A stretch of 6,004 nt of DNA, from assembly GCA_035316885.1 (NCBI GenBank), contig DATHII010000250.1, positions 1-6,004 on the forward strand, given 5' to 3'. Below the pieces are notes generated by a model that was given only the letters and a program-made list of their open reading frames with translations, searched no databases and was not told where the DNA came from. The position numbers were made by a program, and so were the translations under genes. This DNA is from DASRTE01 sp035316885. Lineage in GTDB: Bacteria > Actinomycetota > Actinomycetes > Jiangellales > Jiangellaceae. Shown in pieces: positions 5,660-6,004 of the stretch; positions within the stretch are counted from its first letter, which is position 1; the number at the start of each line of letters is the position of its first letter.

Positions 5660-6004
5660 CGCGCACTGCCCGGGTCAGGCGCTGGTCACGTATGACGACG
5701 CCACCGACCGCCGCGGCTACGCAGAACACCACGAGGAGCAAGGGCGAGCGGGCGCTACCGCCTCCAACGAGCACGAGGCTGGCGGCGACCGCCCCGCCGA
5801 AGGCGACCGCGGCCCACACGAGCTGCTCGACGCGGAAGTCGTGCAGGGAGCAGGTGCTGCCGCACTGCTCCAGTCTGCGACGCACCGACGCGCCGCCGCC
5901 GAGCACACGTTCCAGCACCTCTGCGCCGTCGGCGAGGTAGGGCCGTACCAGGTGCTCGAGGGTCGGGAACGGGGTGACGGTCCGGGCGCCCATCTGGTGC
6001 GCAC
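5640..6004 (-). pseudogene. tadC-like type II secretion F-family protein, N-terminal part only
   Basis: The frame enters from the right window edge (Ala-His-Gln before ATG 5991-5993) and ends in TGA at 5640-5642. Visible residues, numbered from that Met: PFPTLEHLVRPYLADGAE (8-25), VLGGGASVRRRLEQCGS (30-46), then two hydrophobic segments (about 57-77 and 83-101) and IRDQRLTRAVRDAVARP. This order matches the N-terminal half of actinobacterial TadC, an inner-membrane platform subunit of the Flp/Tad pilus system. In the family the second helix is followed by an arginine-rich link, AEFPT-type sequence and the whole T2SSF domain (about 170 more residues). Here all of that is missing, so the product should be inactive. 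The family's first membrane helix would lie beyond the window edge, so the Met at 5993 is probably internal. It points opposite to the tadB remnant at the left end. Confidence 0.7.

Overview
The window is GC-rich and its coding frames strongly prefer G or C at the third codon position. This, with the actinobacterial style of the Tad pilus fragments at both ends, points to a high-GC actinobacterium, perhaps Pseudonocardiaceae-like. That placement is inference; no rRNA, tRNA or other marker gene is present.

Layout, left to right: (1) the 3' side of a tadB-like gene on the + strand, whose recognisable sequence stops near base 140; (2) a 57-codon reading frame on the - strand (128-301), also apparently cut at that junction; (3) an alpha/beta hydrolase gene (450-1151, -) preceded upstream by a small helix-turn-helix DNA-binding protein gene (1306-1539, -); (4) a short coding-like stretch on the + strand (1566-1700) that looks like the tail of a lost gene; (5) the main block on the - strand: a 25-codon leader-type ORF (5061-5138), a 722-residue glycogen-debranching-like glycoside hydrolase (2883-5051) and a GT4 glycosyltransferase (1702-2811); (6) a control region of about 270 bases without a convincing gene; (7) remnants of a small membrane-protein frame (about 5412-5659); (8) the 5' side of a tadC-like gene on the - strand (5640 to the right edge), cut before its main type II secretion F domain.

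The best supported functional unit is the glycoside hydrolase and GT4 pair. They share a strand, lie 71 bases apart and probably form one transcript with the 25-codon ORF at its head. Together they suggest a cytoplasmic pathway that builds and trims an alpha-linked sugar or glycan. The substrate cannot be read from the sequence.

The most unusual structural point is that both window ends carry truncated Tad secretion F-family genes pointing towards each other, with about 5.5 kb of unrelated genes between them. tadB and tadC normally lie in tandem on one strand, so this looks like a rearranged, decayed tad locus (or an assembly join). Several short coding-like remnants next to the breakpoints fit that picture.
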